Assembly (NCBI GenBank): GCA_016716365.1
Contig: JADJWM010000016.1
Coordinates: 124,001-188,000, forward strand
DNA: 64,000 nt
Source: Chloracidobacterium sp.
GTDB taxonomy: Bacteria > Acidobacteriota > Blastocatellia > Pyrinomonadales > Pyrinomonadaceae
Reading direction: 5' to 3'
In this document: positions 1-9,344 of the stretch, piece after piece
How positions within the stretch are numbered: position 1 is the stretch's first letter
Layout: the number at the start of each line of letters is the position of its first letter
Notes under the pieces: generated by a model
Told to the model about the DNA's origin: nothing
Database searches by the model: none
The model's input: only the letters and a program-made list of their open reading frames with translations
Made by a program: the position numbers and the translations under genes

Positions 1-1
1 A

Positions 2-907
2 AGCATCAAGAGCTTCAAGCCCGGAGACAACGTCTCCACGCCTCACGGCAAAATGGGCGAAAAGGTCGAGCCGATCAAATGGCGGGATATCGACAACATC
101 GGCCCGGCCGGATCGATAAACTCTAACGTCATCGACGTCGCGCAATGGGTCAGGCTCCAGCTTGGCAAAGGAACCGTAGACGGCAAGAAGATCCTCAGCC
201 CGGCGTCCGCGAACGAAATGCATATGCCGCAGACGATCATCCGGCTCGAGGGAGCGTACCCGATCCTCTACCCGAAGGCTCATTTCTTTAACTACGGGCT
301 GGGCTGGTTCCTTTCTGATTTCAAAGGGCGAAAGCTGGTCGAGCACGGCGGGGCGATCGACGGGATGAGGGCCGAGGTTGCGATGGTCCCGGAAGAAAAG
401 CTCGGCATCGTCATCCTGACGAACATGAACGGCTCGGTCATCTCGATGCCGCTTGTTTACCGGATAATCGATGCCTACCTCGGCGAACCTCAAACCGATT
501 ACAGCGCGAACCTGCTTAAGGCCTACAGGCCGCTTTTGGACCAGGCACAGGCGGCGGAAAAGCGTGCGGAATCCGAACGCGTGACAGGGACCAAACCGTC
601 TCATCCGCTCGAGAATTACGTAGGCACGTATCAGAACGAACTCTACGGCGATGTTACGATCGGAATGGAAAACGGGCAGCTAAAGATCATCTACGGCCCT
701 TTCACCAGCCTTTTGGACCATTGGCACTACGACACGTTCCGTGCGACTTTTGTTACCTCCGGGATCTCAAAAACGCCGGCCACCTTCGGCCTGAACGCCC
801 AGGGCAAAGTGGATACGTTATCGCTCGGGCTGGCGGGAATGTCCGGTTACCCATTTAAGAAAGTTCCGCCGAAGACGGGCACCACGGCACAAGCACCGTC
901 GAACTAG
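2..907 (+). CDS. Class C beta-lactamase-fold serine hydrolase, C-terminal part (cut by window start)
   Basis: The reading frame is open to the left edge, so this is the C-terminal part of a longer protein whose catalytic SxxK and YxN motifs lie outside the window. What remains shows the typical end of the serine beta-lactamase/D-aminopeptidase fold: a GLGW segment, then the HGG triad (EHGGAIDG), which takes the place of the KTG box, then the strand VAMVPEEKLGIVILTN. About 130 residues follow that look like the beta-barrel tail seen in D-aminopeptidase-like and esterase members. It stands two bases ahead of another gene of the same family and was probably co-transcribed with it. The natural substrate cannot be told; peptides with D-residues are plausible given the D-aminoacylase-like genes downstream. 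Confidence 0.85.
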   Translation, partial: SIKSFKPGDNVSTPHGKMGEKVEPIKWRDIDNIGPAGSINSNVIDVAQWVRLQLGKGTVDGKKILSPASANEMHMPQTIIRLEGAYPILYPKAHFFNYGLGWFLSDFKGRKLVEHGGAIDGMRAEVAMVPEEKLGIVILTNMNGSVISMPLVYRIIDAYLGEPQTDYSANLLKAYRPLLDQAQAAEKRAESERVTGTKPSHPLENYVGTYQNELYGDVTIGMENGQLKIIYGPFTSLLDHWHYDTFRATFVTSGISKTPATFGLNAQGKVDTLSLGLAGMSGYPFKKVPPKTGTTAQAPSN

Positions 908-908
908 A

Positions 909-2318
909 ATGCCGATGAACATCTTTAACGATAGCAATTACATTACTCTGAAAAGACTTGCCCTTTGCACGGGGCTGGTCTTTTCACTTTTGGCCGCAGT
1001 ATCGGCCCAGAACGCCGCCGCGCCCTCGGCTCAGGAGGTGATCTCAAAAGTCGATGAGTATATGGCGTTGGCGGAACGCATCGACCGATTCAACGGTGCT
1101 ATCCTCGTAGCTCGCGACGGCAAGCCGCTGGTTAGCCGGGGCTATGGAATGGCGAACGTGGAATGGGACATACCCAATTCGCCGAAGACCGCGTTCAGGC
1201 TCGGTTCCGTCACCAAGCCGTTCACGTCGGTTGCGATCATGATCCTGCAGGAACGAGGAAAGCTGAGCATCTCCGACCCTGCCTGCAAGTACATCTCGGA
1301 TTGCCCGGCCGCATGGGAACCCATCACGATCCGCCATTTGCTGACACACACGTCCGGCATCCCGAATTACACCGCATTCCCGGGTTTTCTGGAAAAGCGC
1401 GCGATGATGCCGCTCGGCGCCAATGAACTGCTTGCTGACTACAAGTCCAAGCCTCTCGATTTTGCACCCGGCGAAAGGAACAGCTACAGCAATTCCGGGT
1501 ACCACCTTCTTGGCGTGATAATCGAGAAGGCGTCGGGCAAGTCTTACGCCGAGTTTCTTCAGGAAAATATTTTCGGGCCGCTCGGGATGAAGCAGACCGG
1601 GTACGACACCCACCGCGACGTGATCAAGTGGCGCGCCGCCGGGTACCGACGCGAAGGCGACGGGTTTGTGCACGCTCCGTACATGGACATGCTCATTCCC
1701 TATTCGGCAGGGGCGCTTTACTCGACCGTCGGTGACCTTCTGATCTTTGATCAGGCACTTCTGACCGACAAGCTCCTGACACAAAAATCGCGCGACGAGA
1801 TGTTTACGCCTTTTAAGGGGAATTACGCGCTTGGCTGGGGAGTCGGGAAAAGATTCGAGCGTGCGTCCACATCACATGGTGGCGCGATCAACGGCTTTGC
1901 AAGCCAGTTCATTCGATTCCCCGATGACAAGGTGACGATCGTGGTCCTGAGCAATGTGCAGGGTTCCGGAGTCGACAAAGTGGCGAATGCCCTGGGGGCG
2001 ATCGTGTTCGGCGCGAAGTATGAACTGCCGCGTGAACGCAAAGCCATAACGGTGGCTTCAACGACGCTGCAAAAATACGTCGGCGATTATCAACTTACAT
2101 CTTCGATAGTGGCCGCGATCACCTTTGATGACGGCAAGTTGTGGTTCAAGATCGACGGCCAGCCCAAGCTCGAACTGTTCCCCGAGACGGAGACGGATTT
2201 CTTTATGAAGGCGGTCGACGCCCAGGTGACGTTCGTCAAAGACGAATCCGGCAAGGTCGTACGAATGCAGTTCAAGCAAGGCAGCGGCTCGGGCATTCCG
2301 GCCGCCAAGATCAAATAG
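909..2318 (+). CDS. Secreted class C serine hydrolase (beta-lactamase/D-aminopeptidase family)
   Basis: A 469-residue protein with an N-terminal export signal (hydrophobic stretch at about residues 16-32, then VSAQ). The catalytic motifs of the class C fold are in order: SVTK at residues 100-103 (nucleophile Ser100, Lys103), YSN at 193-195 and HGG near 323. A C-terminal domain of about 90 residues follows. Members are periplasmic or secreted serine hydrolases acting on beta-lactams, D-amino-acid peptides or esters, and sequence alone does not separate these. It follows the preceding family member with a one-base gap and precedes two D-aminoacylase-like genes, so a D-peptide degradation role is a reasonable inference. 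The first ATG is at the start given; the second Met at codon 3 is equally possible. Confidence 0.9.
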   Translation: MPMNIFNDSNYITLKRLALCTGLVFSLLAAVSAQNAAAPSAQEVISKVDEYMALAERIDRFNGAILVARDGKPLVSRGYGMANVEWDIPNSPKTAFRLGSVTKPFTSVAIMILQERGKLSISDPACKYISDCPAAWEPITIRHLLTHTSGIPNYTAFPGFLEKRAMMPLGANELLADYKSKPLDFAPGERNSYSNSGYHLLGVIIEKASGKSYAEFLQENIFGPLGMKQTGYDTHRDVIKWRAAGYRREGDGFVHAPYMDMLIPYSAGALYSTVGDLLIFDQALLTDKLLTQKSRDEMFTPFKGNYALGWGVGKRFERASTSHGGAINGFASQFIRFPDDKVTIVVLSNVQGSGVDKVANALGAIVFGAKYELPRERKAITVASTTLQKYVGDYQLTSSIVAAITFDDGKLWFKIDGQPKLELFPETETDFFMKAVDAQVTFVKDESGKVVRMQFKQGSGSGIPAAKIK

Positions 2319-2351
2319 GCCCCGGCCGCCTGGTTTCATTTTGACTAAGTT

Positions 2352-3998
2352 ATGCACTCATTTTTAAGACGTACAACCTCGCTTTTTCTTCTTTTCCTGA
2401 TCGTGGCCTCGCCGCTGGCGGCGTCGGTATCGGCACAGGCTGCCGAATACGACATTGTGATAAGGAACGGCCGCGTGCTGGACGGTGCGGGCAATCCGTG
2501 GATCCTGGCCGACGTCGCGATAAAAGACGGACGGTTCGCCCGGATCGGCAAGGTATTCGGCAAAGGGCGGCGAGAGATCGATGCGACGGGGCTTTATGTT
2601 TCGCCGGGCTGGATAGACATGCTCGATGCGTCAGGCGGTGTTCTTCAAAGAAATCCGCTGGCCGAGAGCAAACTTCTGATGGGCGTGACCACCGGGATCG
2701 CGGGCGAAGGCGGAACTCCGGTTCCCGCGGAACAGCTGGGAGAGTATTTTGCCGGTCTCGAGAAAAGCGGCATCAGCATGAATTTCGCTACTTATTACGG
2801 TGCGACGCAGGCTCGCGTCGCCGTGATCGGGGCCGAAGCACGCGATCCGAACGCAGACGAGCTTTCTAAAATGAAAGGCATCGTCGAGACCGCGATGAAA
2901 GGGGGCGCGTTGGGGATCTCGACCGCGCTTATCTATCCTCCGGCGAGTTATTCAAAGACCGAACAGCTTGTTGAATTGGCTAAGGTGGCCGGAAAATACG
3001 GCGGCGTTTATGCAAGCCATATTCGCGGCGAAGGCAAGGAGTTGGTCGAAGCCATCGAAGAAGCCATCACCATCGGCGAAAAAGGCGGTGTTCCGGTCGA
3101 GATCTATCACCTGAAGGCCGCATATCAGCCCGGGTGGGGTACGCTGATGCGGCAGGCAGGCGAGACCATTGAAAAAGCGCGAAGCCGCGGCGTGGACGTT
3201 GCGGCGGATATGTACGTTTATACGGCGGGCGGCACATCGCTCTCTGCCGTAGTGCCGGCATGGGCTTCTGAAGGCGGACGCGACAAGATGCTCGAACGCC
3301 TGAAGGACCCTGCGACACGTGCCCGCCTGAAGAACGAGATCAAGACCGGATCGCCCGGTTGGTGGAACATTGTCGAGGCGGCCGGCGGCTGGGAGAACGT
3401 CGTTGTCGCTTCGATCGCCAATCCCGAAAACAAGCGATTCGAGAACAAAAGCGTCGCGCAGATCGCCAAGGAATGGAACAAAGATCCGGCCGACGCGGCG
3501 TTCGACCTGATAATAGAAAGCGGGAACAGGTCCGGTGCTCTCTATCACCTGATGAGCGAGCAGGATGTTGAAACCGCGATCAAATATCCGTGGATCAGTT
3601 TCGGAAGCGATGCCGCCGCGTCACCGCAACTGGTGGATCCGAACACCGTCGGGAACGGCCACCCGCGCGGTTACGGGAACCATCCGCGAGTGATAGCCGA
3701 ATACGTACGCAAAAAGAAAATGCTGACGCTGCCTGAGGCGATTCGAAAATTGACATCGTGGCCGGCGACCCGCCTGCGAATTCCGTCCCGCGGGATGATC
3801 AAGGAAGGAATGTGGGCCGATGTCGTCATTTTCGATTACGACAAGATACAGGACAACGCGACCTATGAACATCCGTTCCGCACGCCTTCGGGGATCGACT
3901 ATGTTCTGGTAAACGGACAGGTTGTCACCGAGAAAGGCAAGCACACAGGTGCGAAACCCGGCAAGGTGATCTATGGGCCGGGCCGACAGGCAAATTGA
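2352..3998 (+). CDS. D-aminoacylase-like amidohydrolase, paralogue 1
   Basis: A 548-residue protein with a signal peptide (hydrophobic core at residues 9-27, SVSAQA before the mature part). The domain order matches N-acyl-D-amino-acid deacylases: a small beta-sandwich (YDIVIRNGRVLDGAGNPW), a TIM barrel and a return to the sandwich (ADVVIFDYDKIQD). Barrel residues seen are His in ASHIRGEG, His in EIYHLKAA and Asp in FGSDAAA. The usual HxH metal motif after PGxID is absent (PGWIDMLDASGG) and the usual Cys in GNCG is replaced (GEGG). The fold is secure but the metal site and reaction are not those of the textbook enzyme. About two thirds of the residues match the next gene, which points to tandem duplication. 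Confidence 0.85.
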   Translation: MHSFLRRTTSLFLLFLIVASPLAASVSAQAAEYDIVIRNGRVLDGAGNPWILADVAIKDGRFARIGKVFGKGRREIDATGLYVSPGWIDMLDASGGVLQRNPLAESKLLMGVTTGIAGEGGTPVPAEQLGEYFAGLEKSGISMNFATYYGATQARVAVIGAEARDPNADELSKMKGIVETAMKGGALGISTALIYPPASYSKTEQLVELAKVAGKYGGVYASHIRGEGKELVEAIEEAITIGEKGGVPVEIYHLKAAYQPGWGTLMRQAGETIEKARSRGVDVAADMYVYTAGGTSLSAVVPAWASEGGRDKMLERLKDPATRARLKNEIKTGSPGWWNIVEAAGGWENVVVASIANPENKRFENKSVAQIAKEWNKDPADAAFDLIIESGNRSGALYHLMSEQDVETAIKYPWISFGSDAAASPQLVDPNTVGNGHPRGYGNHPRVIAEYVRKKKMLTLPEAIRKLTSWPATRLRIPSRGMIKEGMWADVVIFDYDKIQDNATYEHPFRTPSGIDYVLVNGQVVTEKGKHTGAKPGKVIYGPGRQAN

Positions 3999-4046
3999 TC
4001 GCGGATCGCGGTCGAAGTTTTGAGAACAGCCGTGAAACATACCTTA

Positions 4047-5690
4047 ATGATCTCTCGACGTTTTACCTCGGGCTTTCTGGCCTGTGTCCTGCTGGCCAAC
4101 CTCCTTTGCTTTGGAGCGGCCGCCCAAACCGAAGGGCCGATCTACGACGTCGTGATCCGCAACGGACGGGTCCTGGATGGTGCCGGCAGTCCCTGGATAG
4201 CCGCGGATGTCGCGATCAAGGATGGAAGATTCGTACGTATCGGCAAGGTCGACGGCAAAGGAAAACGCGAGATCGACGCTCGCGGTAAGTACGTCTCGCC
4301 CGGCTGGATCGACGTAATGGACCAATCCGGCTCGGCGCTTCGCAAGAACGGCCTTGCGGAGAACAAACTTCTGATGGGCGTCACGACCGCTATCGGCGGT
4401 GAAGGCGGAACGCCGGTCGAAGCCGACAAGATACCGGAATATTTTGCGGAGTTAGAACAGAAAGGCATCAGTATCAATTTCGGATCGTACTTCAGCGAGA
4501 CGCAGGCCCGTTACGCAATTCTCGGGATGTCGTCAAAGGCTCCAACGCCCGAAGAACTCGAGAAGATGAAGGCGATCATGGAAACGGCGATGAAAGGCGG
4601 AGCCATGGGAATGACCACGGCCCTGATCTACCCGCCTTCAAGCTACGCTACCACCGAAGAATTGATCGAGATGGCAAAGGTCGCCGGAAAATTCGGCGGC
4701 ATTTACGCAAGCCATATCCGCGGCGAAGGCAAAGAGTTGGTCCAGGCGGTCGAAGAGGCGATCGCGATCGGCGAGAAAGGCGGTTTGCCGGTTGAAGTCT
4801 TTCACCTAAAGGCAGCACATCAGCCGGGCTGGGGAAAACTGATGCGCGAGGCCGGTGAAAAGATCAATGCTGCCCGAAGCCGAGGCGTCGACGTGGCAGC
4901 CGACATCTATTTGTACACGGCCGGCGGGACCGGCCTCGAAGCGACGATACCGTCGTGGGCATTTGAAGGAGGAGCTGCAAAACTTCTCGAACGGCTGAAA
5001 GATCCGGCGACGCGTGCACGTCTGAAGAATGAGATCAAGACCGGTTCGCCCGGCTGGTGGAACATTGTCGAAGCCGCGGGCGGCTGGGACAACGTTGTGC
5101 TGGTAAACGCCCAAAACAAGGAGAACGCGAAATACGAAGGCAAGTCCTTGGCTGCGATCGCAAAAGAAATGCAGAAAGACCCTGCAGACGCCGCGTTCGA
5201 TCTGGTCTCGGCGGGGAATGGCAGGGTTTACGCGATCTACCACATGATGAGCGAACAGGACATCGAGACGGCGCTGAAATTTCCATGGACCAGTATCGGG
5301 AGCGATGCCGGTGCGGCGGAAAAGCCGGGAGAGGTCGATGCGATCGGCCTGGCGCATCCGCGTGCTTACGGAAACCATGCCCGGCTGATCGCACGCTATG
5401 TTCGCGAAAAGAAAGTGCTCTCGCTTGAAGAGGCCATCCGTAAAATGACATCGTGGCCCGCCACGCGGATGCGTCTTTCATCGAGGGGCACGATAAAGGA
5501 AGGGAACTGGGCCGACGTTGTTGTTTTCGATTACGACAAGATCCAGGACCGGGCGACGTATGAACAGCCGCTGCTTTATCCGGTCGGGATCGAGTATGTG
5601 CTGGTCAACGGAGCGGTGACCATCGATGGAGGCAAGCATACCGGGGTCAAGGCCGGCAAGGTCCTCTACGGCCCGGGACGCGGACGGTAG
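4047..5690 (+). CDS. D-aminoacylase-like amidohydrolase, paralogue 2
   Basis: Tandem paralogue of the preceding gene with the same architecture: signal peptide, beta-sandwich start (YDVVIRNGRVLDGAGSPW), TIM barrel, sandwich end. It keeps the SHIRGEG and FHLKAA histidines and the GSDAGA aspartate. It shares the loss of the HxH motif (PGWIDVMDQSG) and the GEGG replacement of GNCG, so this is a property of the subfamily and not decay of one copy. I chose the ATG at 4047 because it starts directly with a compact signal peptide; a TTG nine codons upstream keeps the frame open. It is followed after two bases by the GNAT-type gene. Likely exported and acting on N-acylated or D-residue peptides, by family resemblance only. 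Confidence 0.85.
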   Translation: MISRRFTSGFLACVLLANLLCFGAAAQTEGPIYDVVIRNGRVLDGAGSPWIAADVAIKDGRFVRIGKVDGKGKREIDARGKYVSPGWIDVMDQSGSALRKNGLAENKLLMGVTTAIGGEGGTPVEADKIPEYFAELEQKGISINFGSYFSETQARYAILGMSSKAPTPEELEKMKAIMETAMKGGAMGMTTALIYPPSSYATTEELIEMAKVAGKFGGIYASHIRGEGKELVQAVEEAIAIGEKGGLPVEVFHLKAAHQPGWGKLMREAGEKINAARSRGVDVAADIYLYTAGGTGLEATIPSWAFEGGAAKLLERLKDPATRARLKNEIKTGSPGWWNIVEAAGGWDNVVLVNAQNKENAKYEGKSLAAIAKEMQKDPADAAFDLVSAGNGRVYAIYHMMSEQDIETALKFPWTSIGSDAGAAEKPGEVDAIGLAHPRAYGNHARLIARYVREKKVLSLEEAIRKMTSWPATRMRLSSRGTIKEGNWADVVVFDYDKIQDRATYEQPLLYPVGIEYVLVNGAVTIDGGKHTGVKAGKVLYGPGRGR

Positions 5691-5692
5691 TT

Positions 5693-6538
5693 ATGGCGGG
5701 CGATCCCAACGTTGTGATCAGGCCGATCTCTTCAATCGACGAATTTCACGCGGTCGAGCAGCTTCAGAGGGACGTTTGGGGCATTCCGGACCTTGACGTA
5801 GTTTCGCTTTACCAATTGATCGCCGTTCAGGCGTCCGGAGGCGTTCTGCTCGGGGCCTTCGACGGCGAAGATCTGGTCGGCTTCGCCTATGGATTCGTCG
5901 GGCTGGAACGGGGCCGCACGGTGCATCATTCGCACATGCTCGCCGTCACCAAAGAGCAGCGTTCGCACGGGCTCGGATACCGGCTCAAATGTGCCCAGCG
6001 GGACTTCGTGCTTGACCAGGGTATCGAAATAATGACCTGGACCTTCGACCCGCTTCAAAGCCGAAACGCGTTCCTTAATTTCCGAAAGCTCGGGGTCGTC
6101 GCAGATACGTACCTTCCGGATTTTTACGGATCGGATGCATCAAGCTTTCTGCACCGGAACGGGACCGACCGGCTTTGGGTCAGCTGGCATCTTTCGCACC
6201 GACACGTTCGGGACCGCCTATCGGGTTCGATCGTAGACGAAGTTAGCGGCGATCATGCGGTCCTCGTTTCGGTCGGCAGTTCGGGCCAACCGGTCACGAA
6301 CGACGCGGGCGACGCCGAGGATATCGACAGGCTGGTCATCGAGATCCCGGGCGAGATCGACGCGATCGGTGAGGCCGACCCCGAATTGGCTCGGGCCTGG
6401 AGACGACACACCCGGAAGGCCTTCCGGGCGGCGATCGATGCCGGTTTCCTGGTGGAAGATTTTTTTGTCGCGGAACGCTCCGGGCAAAGGGTCGGCTCTT
6501 ACGTCCTTGCCCGAAAGAGCAACCTGAGACTTTGGTAG
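5693..6538 (+). CDS. GNAT-superfamily acetyltransferase-like protein
   Basis: A 281-residue cytoplasmic protein resembling the predicted acetyltransferases of the COG3375 type. The acetyl-CoA-binding part is visible at residues 55-105: GVLLGAF then LVGFAYGF (beta strands), SHMLAVTKEQRSHGLGYRLK (motif A with the pyrophosphate loop) and FDPLQSRNAFLNFRKLG (motif B). The remaining half has no recognised domain. It starts two bases after the D-aminoacylase-like gene, so it belongs to that operon. The substrate is unknown; with D-aminoacylase-like and D-peptidase-like neighbours, acetylation or sensing of an amino-acid derivative is possible but unproven. Confidence 0.75.
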   Translation: MAGDPNVVIRPISSIDEFHAVEQLQRDVWGIPDLDVVSLYQLIAVQASGGVLLGAFDGEDLVGFAYGFVGLERGRTVHHSHMLAVTKEQRSHGLGYRLKCAQRDFVLDQGIEIMTWTFDPLQSRNAFLNFRKLGVVADTYLPDFYGSDASSFLHRNGTDRLWVSWHLSHRHVRDRLSGSIVDEVSGDHAVLVSVGSSGQPVTNDAGDAEDIDRLVIEIPGEIDAIGEADPELARAWRRHTRKAFRAAIDAGFLVEDFFVAERSGQRVGSYVLARKSNLRLW

Positions 6539-6559
6539 CAGAAAAAAGGAGAAATTGAC

Positions 6560-8521
6560 GTGAAACGGTCGACCATCGTGGTGTTCGTCGCAATTCTGAT
6601 CTCGGCGCTTGTATCCGGCCAGCCGCCCCAATCGGCACCTTTGCCCGCTGAGACCGGGCCGGCAGCGGGGACGCCCGCCGTCACCAACGCGGCCGTTCCG
6701 CAGCTGACTGCCGAAGACCTGACCGCTTTTCTGGACGGCATCGTTCCCCAACAGCTCGACCGCGAAAATATCGCCGGGGCGACCGTTTCCGTGGTAAAGG
6801 ACGGCAAGATCCTGTTTGCAAAAGGCTACGGATACTCCGATGTAAAAACAAAGGCTCCCGTTTCGCCTGAGAAAACGCTCTTTCGTCCGGGTTCGGTCTC
6901 AAAGCTTTTTACATGGACCGCCGTGATGCAAATGTATGAGCAGGGAAAGATCGACCTTGACCGCGACATTAATGAATACATCGATTTCAAGATCCCTGAT
7001 GCGTTTGGAAAGCCGATAACGATGCGGCACATCCTGACGCACACGCCCGGGTTCGAGGAACAGGTAAAGGACCTATTTTCTACCGAGCCGACGACCGATC
7101 TCGGCGGTTATCTGAAGACCCACATCCCGATGCGGATCTTTCCGCCCGGGACGACGCCGGCCTATTCGAATTACGCGACCGCGCTGGCGGGTTACGTCGT
7201 CGAAAGGATCTCAGGCGTCCCGTTCACACAATATGTCGATGAGAACATTTTGAAGCCGCTCGGGATGGTCAACTCGACTTTCGCACAGCCGCTGCCGGAC
7301 CACTTGGCGCCTAATATGTCGAAAGGGTATCGGCTTGCGTCCGACGATCCGCTTGATTTTGAGATGGTGTCGGCGTTCCCGGCCGGCAGCATGAGCAGTT
7401 CCGCCACCGACATGGCGAACTTTATGCTTGCGCATTTACAGGACGGAAAGCTGGGCGAGGCGAGCATCCTGAAGCCTGAAACGACGAAGCTGATGCACGA
7501 GCGTCTGTTCGGTCTGGACCCGGCCGCCCCGGGTATGGCCCACGGGTTCTACGAGGAATCGCAGAACGGAATGCGGATCATCGGACATGGCGGCGACACC
7601 ATAGCATTCCACAGCGACCTGCACCTGATACCCGAAAAAGGGATCGGGTTCTTTATCTCATACAACAGTCTCGGCAAGGGCGAGGCGCCGACCCGGGAGA
7701 TGATCTGGACCGCGATCCTCGACCGCTACTTCCCGTACACTAAACCCGCCGGCGATCCGGCCGGAGCGGAAGACGAGATCCAGAAGATCGCTGGCAACTA
7801 CATGGTAAGCAGGCGCAGCGAAACGTCCTTTTTCAGGCTCGCGTCGCTGCTCGGCCAGGCTTCGGTGGTCCCGAATGCAGACGGTACGCTCTCTATCCCG
7901 GCGCTCACCGGTTCCAATGGTCAGCCGAAGCGTTGGGAACGCATCCGGCCGATGACCTTCCGCGATGTAAATGGGCAGGACCTGCTTATTTTCAAGCCGG
8001 ACGCGAATGGCCGATTGCAGATCGTCTCACAATACCCGTTCATGACCTTCACTCAAGTGGGGTTGGCCGATAATGGAAAGGTCCTAATGCCGGTGCTGGT
8101 CATTTCGCTGTCGATAATGGGCTTGACACTGCTGCTGGCGCCTATAGCCTGGATAATTCGCCGCCGCTACGGCCATCGTCTGGAGTGGACGGCGAAAGAG
8201 CTTTGGACACGAAGGGCGGTTTGGGGCGTTTTTGCCTTGAATCTGATTTCCGTGATCGCGATGGCCGGGCTTCTAACCTATGCGCTCTCGAATATCGATT
8301 TCTTTGGCGAGAAGGGCAAGGTCTGGTTCTGGGCGGTGCAGATCGTCGGGATCCTGGGCGCGCTCGGAACGCTGGTGGTGATGTATAACGCGTTCCTATC
8401 GTGGAAACGCGGAACCGGCATCTGGCGAAAGATCCTCTCGACCGTATTGGTGCTTGCCTGTTTCGGTTTTCTTTGGTTCGGCTACGCCGCGAATCTCTTC
8501 GTTCTTAGGTCGACGTATTAG
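6560..8521 (+). CDS. Serine hydrolase (class C beta-lactamase fold) with C-terminal membrane domain
   Basis: A 653-residue protein. An N-terminal signal sequence (residues 4-20) precedes a proline/alanine-rich linker and a complete class C catalytic domain: SVSK at about 112-115, YSN in the AYSNYATALAGY segment, and HGG in IIGHGGDTIAF. The last 170 residues hold about four transmembrane helices (VLMPVLVISLSIMGLTLLLAP, AVWGVFALNLISVIAMAGLLTY, FWAVQIVGILGALGTLVVMY and a final hydrophobic helix). The enzyme is therefore tethered with its catalytic domain outside the cytoplasm. The RBS AAAAAGGAG lies just upstream. It is the last gene of the plus-strand cluster. Substrate undetermined. Confidence 0.88.
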   Translation: MKRSTIVVFVAILISALVSGQPPQSAPLPAETGPAAGTPAVTNAAVPQLTAEDLTAFLDGIVPQQLDRENIAGATVSVVKDGKILFAKGYGYSDVKTKAPVSPEKTLFRPGSVSKLFTWTAVMQMYEQGKIDLDRDINEYIDFKIPDAFGKPITMRHILTHTPGFEEQVKDLFSTEPTTDLGGYLKTHIPMRIFPPGTTPAYSNYATALAGYVVERISGVPFTQYVDENILKPLGMVNSTFAQPLPDHLAPNMSKGYRLASDDPLDFEMVSAFPAGSMSSSATDMANFMLAHLQDGKLGEASILKPETTKLMHERLFGLDPAAPGMAHGFYEESQNGMRIIGHGGDTIAFHSDLHLIPEKGIGFFISYNSLGKGEAPTREMIWTAILDRYFPYTKPAGDPAGAEDEIQKIAGNYMVSRRSETSFFRLASLLGQASVVPNADGTLSIPALTGSNGQPKRWERIRPMTFRDVNGQDLLIFKPDANGRLQIVSQYPFMTFTQVGLADNGKVLMPVLVISLSIMGLTLLLAPIAWIIRRRYGHRLEWTAKELWTRRAVWGVFALNLISVIAMAGLLTYALSNIDFFGEKGKVWFWAVQIVGILGALGTLVVMYNAFLSWKRGTGIWRKILSTVLVLACFGFLWFGYAANLFVLRSTY

Positions 8522-8723
8522 CCAAACATAGAGCCGGAACAGGGTCATTTGGGATGGGTTCAATGCCGGTCAGACCAGAGTGGGATCGTTTCTGATCGTC
8601 CAGCCTCGACACCTACTTGTCGGGATGCGGAAATCGGCCAGAAGTTCGTTAAATTAGATCTCCGCTGCCTGGCGCTCGCTTAGGTGCGGTCACTACAAAA
8701 AAAGTTTTTATTATGCCGGGGCT

Positions 8724-9344
8724 TTACGCGCTCACTCTGCTCCGTTCGGCCCGGAAAAGAGACCTGTACAGGCTGAAGATCAGCCATGACCCAGATAGAA
8801 CGGCGAGCGGCGGATCCGTGAAATAATCCCAATAGTTCAATGAATCCAATAAGTTGACGTTGTATGCAATGACCGTCAGCGAGATCATGCACCCTGTGAA
8901 ATATTTCCCGAAACCAAACAGAAGCACATTGATCGCAAGAAGAACACTGAACAACACCAGTGAACCAAAGCCGAGTTCAAAAGCATTAAAGCCGATGAGG
9001 CCGAAGGCCGACGCGTAAAGCAAAGCACTGCCGACGGAGATGATCGAGGCCAGGATGGTGAGTTCTCCTTGCGCTAACAAATTGCGTCCCGCAATCCTCT
9101 GATAAAGTATCGCGGCGAGAAGAAGGGTGGATGTTGCGCTGACGTGCCCGACCACGCTCAAGTAATATCGTCCCAGATCGATGTCGTCGACCGGAAGGAA
9201 CGGGATCAGCACGCAGGCAGCAAGGATAATGAGTTTTGTGAGCGAAGATTTACGATCGAGACGAAGAAACGTCGATGCCAGGACAGCCAGCCCGAGCATT
9301 AGCGGAACGTACGGATAAACCGAAATTACGAGATCTTCGTTCAT
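8724..9344 (-). CDS. Integral membrane protein coupled to sialidase
   Basis: A 206-residue protein made almost wholly of hydrophobic segments (about six to seven transmembrane helices). I recognise no functional motif. The start is set at the ATG that overlaps the sialidase stop codon in an ATGA; the frame is open 20 codons further upstream, but that extension lies inside the sialidase gene and reads as low-complexity shadow. The overlap implies translational coupling, so the product probably works with the sialidase-like protein at the envelope. Confidence 0.7.
   Translation of the reverse strand: MNEDLVISVYPYVPLMLGLAVLASTFLRLDRKSSLTKLIILAACVLIPFLPVDDIDLGRYYLSVVGHVSATSTLLLAAILYQRIAGRNLLAQGELTILASIISVGSALLYASAFGLIGFNAFELGFGSLVLFSVLLAINVLLFGFGKYFTGCMISLTVIAYNVNLLDSLNYWDYFTDPPLAVLSGSWLIFSLYRSLFRAERSRVSA

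Noticed and set aside
1044..1784. Long open frame on the minus strand inside the serine hydrolase gene
   Set aside because: Lies wholly opposite a gene with intact catalytic motifs; its translation is Arg/His/Val-rich shadow without domains.
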